Shown here piece by piece: positions 63,601-64,000 of a stretch of DNA of 64,000 bases; position 1 is the stretch's first letter, and every line of letters starts with the position of its first letter. The translations under genes and the position numbers were made by a program. The DNA comes from Acanthochromis polyacanthus. Taxonomy: Eukaryota > Chordata > Actinopteri > Pomacentridae. The stretch covers positions 18,448,984 through 18,512,983 of the forward strand of contig NC_067127.1 of the NCBI RefSeq assembly GCF_021347895.1. Reading direction: 5' to 3'. The notes under the pieces are model-generated. The model saw only the letters and a program-made list of their open reading frames with translations. It was not told the DNA's origin and searched no databases.

Positions 63601-64000
63601 TTTAAAGACCTTCTCTGATGAAAAACAAGTTTTTCAATTTGTTAACATGTCCATATGGTGCTTTGGAAGACACATCATGAGCAGAATTATGGCAAATTCC
63701 TGTATTTCTAAACATTTCTACCTTAAAACTGCAGAGTACCAATGACAGTTTCAAATATGAATTCAGACACACACAACCAACCAACCCTGTGTACTTGTAG
63801 GTTTGGAATTTCCATGTCCGTAGTCTTTTTCAAGTTGAGTGTGCAGCGCTAAATAACTGCAGTATTACATGTTGCAGTTCACAGTGTTTGAGAAGTCAGT
63901 GTCGCGTCATAGAGAGCTGGTGAGCGTGAGCTATTAGCAGAGGACTGGGTGGAGAGAGAGACACTGACTTTACAGATCTCCACATTCAGTGTTCTGTAAC
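63601..64000. other. Non-coding end of window
   Basis: No gene, RNA or repeat recognised. Confidence 0.4.

Overview
The window looks like a teleost fish nuclear chromosome, most likely a spiny-rayed (percomorph) species. The coding exons are short and bounded by GT-AG introns, the three protein genes are vertebrate genes with fish-like sequences, and the gaps are filled with element types typical of fish genomes (hAT and Tc1 transposons, piggyBac-like and hAT-like MITEs, tRNA-derived SINEs, a Helentron-like element). The species call is inference.

Layout. 1-8976 (+): the 3' part of cadherin-23 (cdh23), from the end of EC23 through EC24-EC27, the membrane-adjacent domain, the transmembrane helix and the cytoplasmic tail ending in the PDZ ligand ITEL, followed by a long 3' UTR. 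10.4-25.7 kb: a gene-poor block of nested repeats. It holds a Helentron-like element containing a tandem array and a hAT MITE, a broken nmrk2 (nicotinamide riboside kinase 2) copy split by a SINE, an AT-rich minisatellite, a 720-bp hAT-type element, and a 3.2-kb hAT transposon whose two-exon transposase looks intact. 25754-32486 (-): complete eif3l (eIF3 subunit L) in 15 coding exons, 572 codons plus stop. 32.7-34.4 kb: a 175-bp tandem repeat and two MITEs. 35508-59187 (+): complete smoc2 (secreted modular calcium-binding protein 2) in 13 coding exons, 430 codons plus stop, with large introns. 61.8-63.6 kb: a Tc1 element with ~285-bp inverted repeats and a frameshifted transposase, sitting at the target site of a palindromic MITE.

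The three host genes are not a functional unit: a hair-cell tip-link cadherin, a general translation initiation subunit and a secreted matricellular protein. cdh23 and eif3l converge on the repeat block; eif3l and smoc2 diverge from a ~3-kb gap. All three spliced models keep one continuous frame. Two things most deserve follow-up: the potentially functional hAT transposon, and the last cdh23 exon, where about 25 conserved residues are readable only in a neighbouring frame. I found no evidence for a wholly new biological system; the novelty lies in the nested repeat history.
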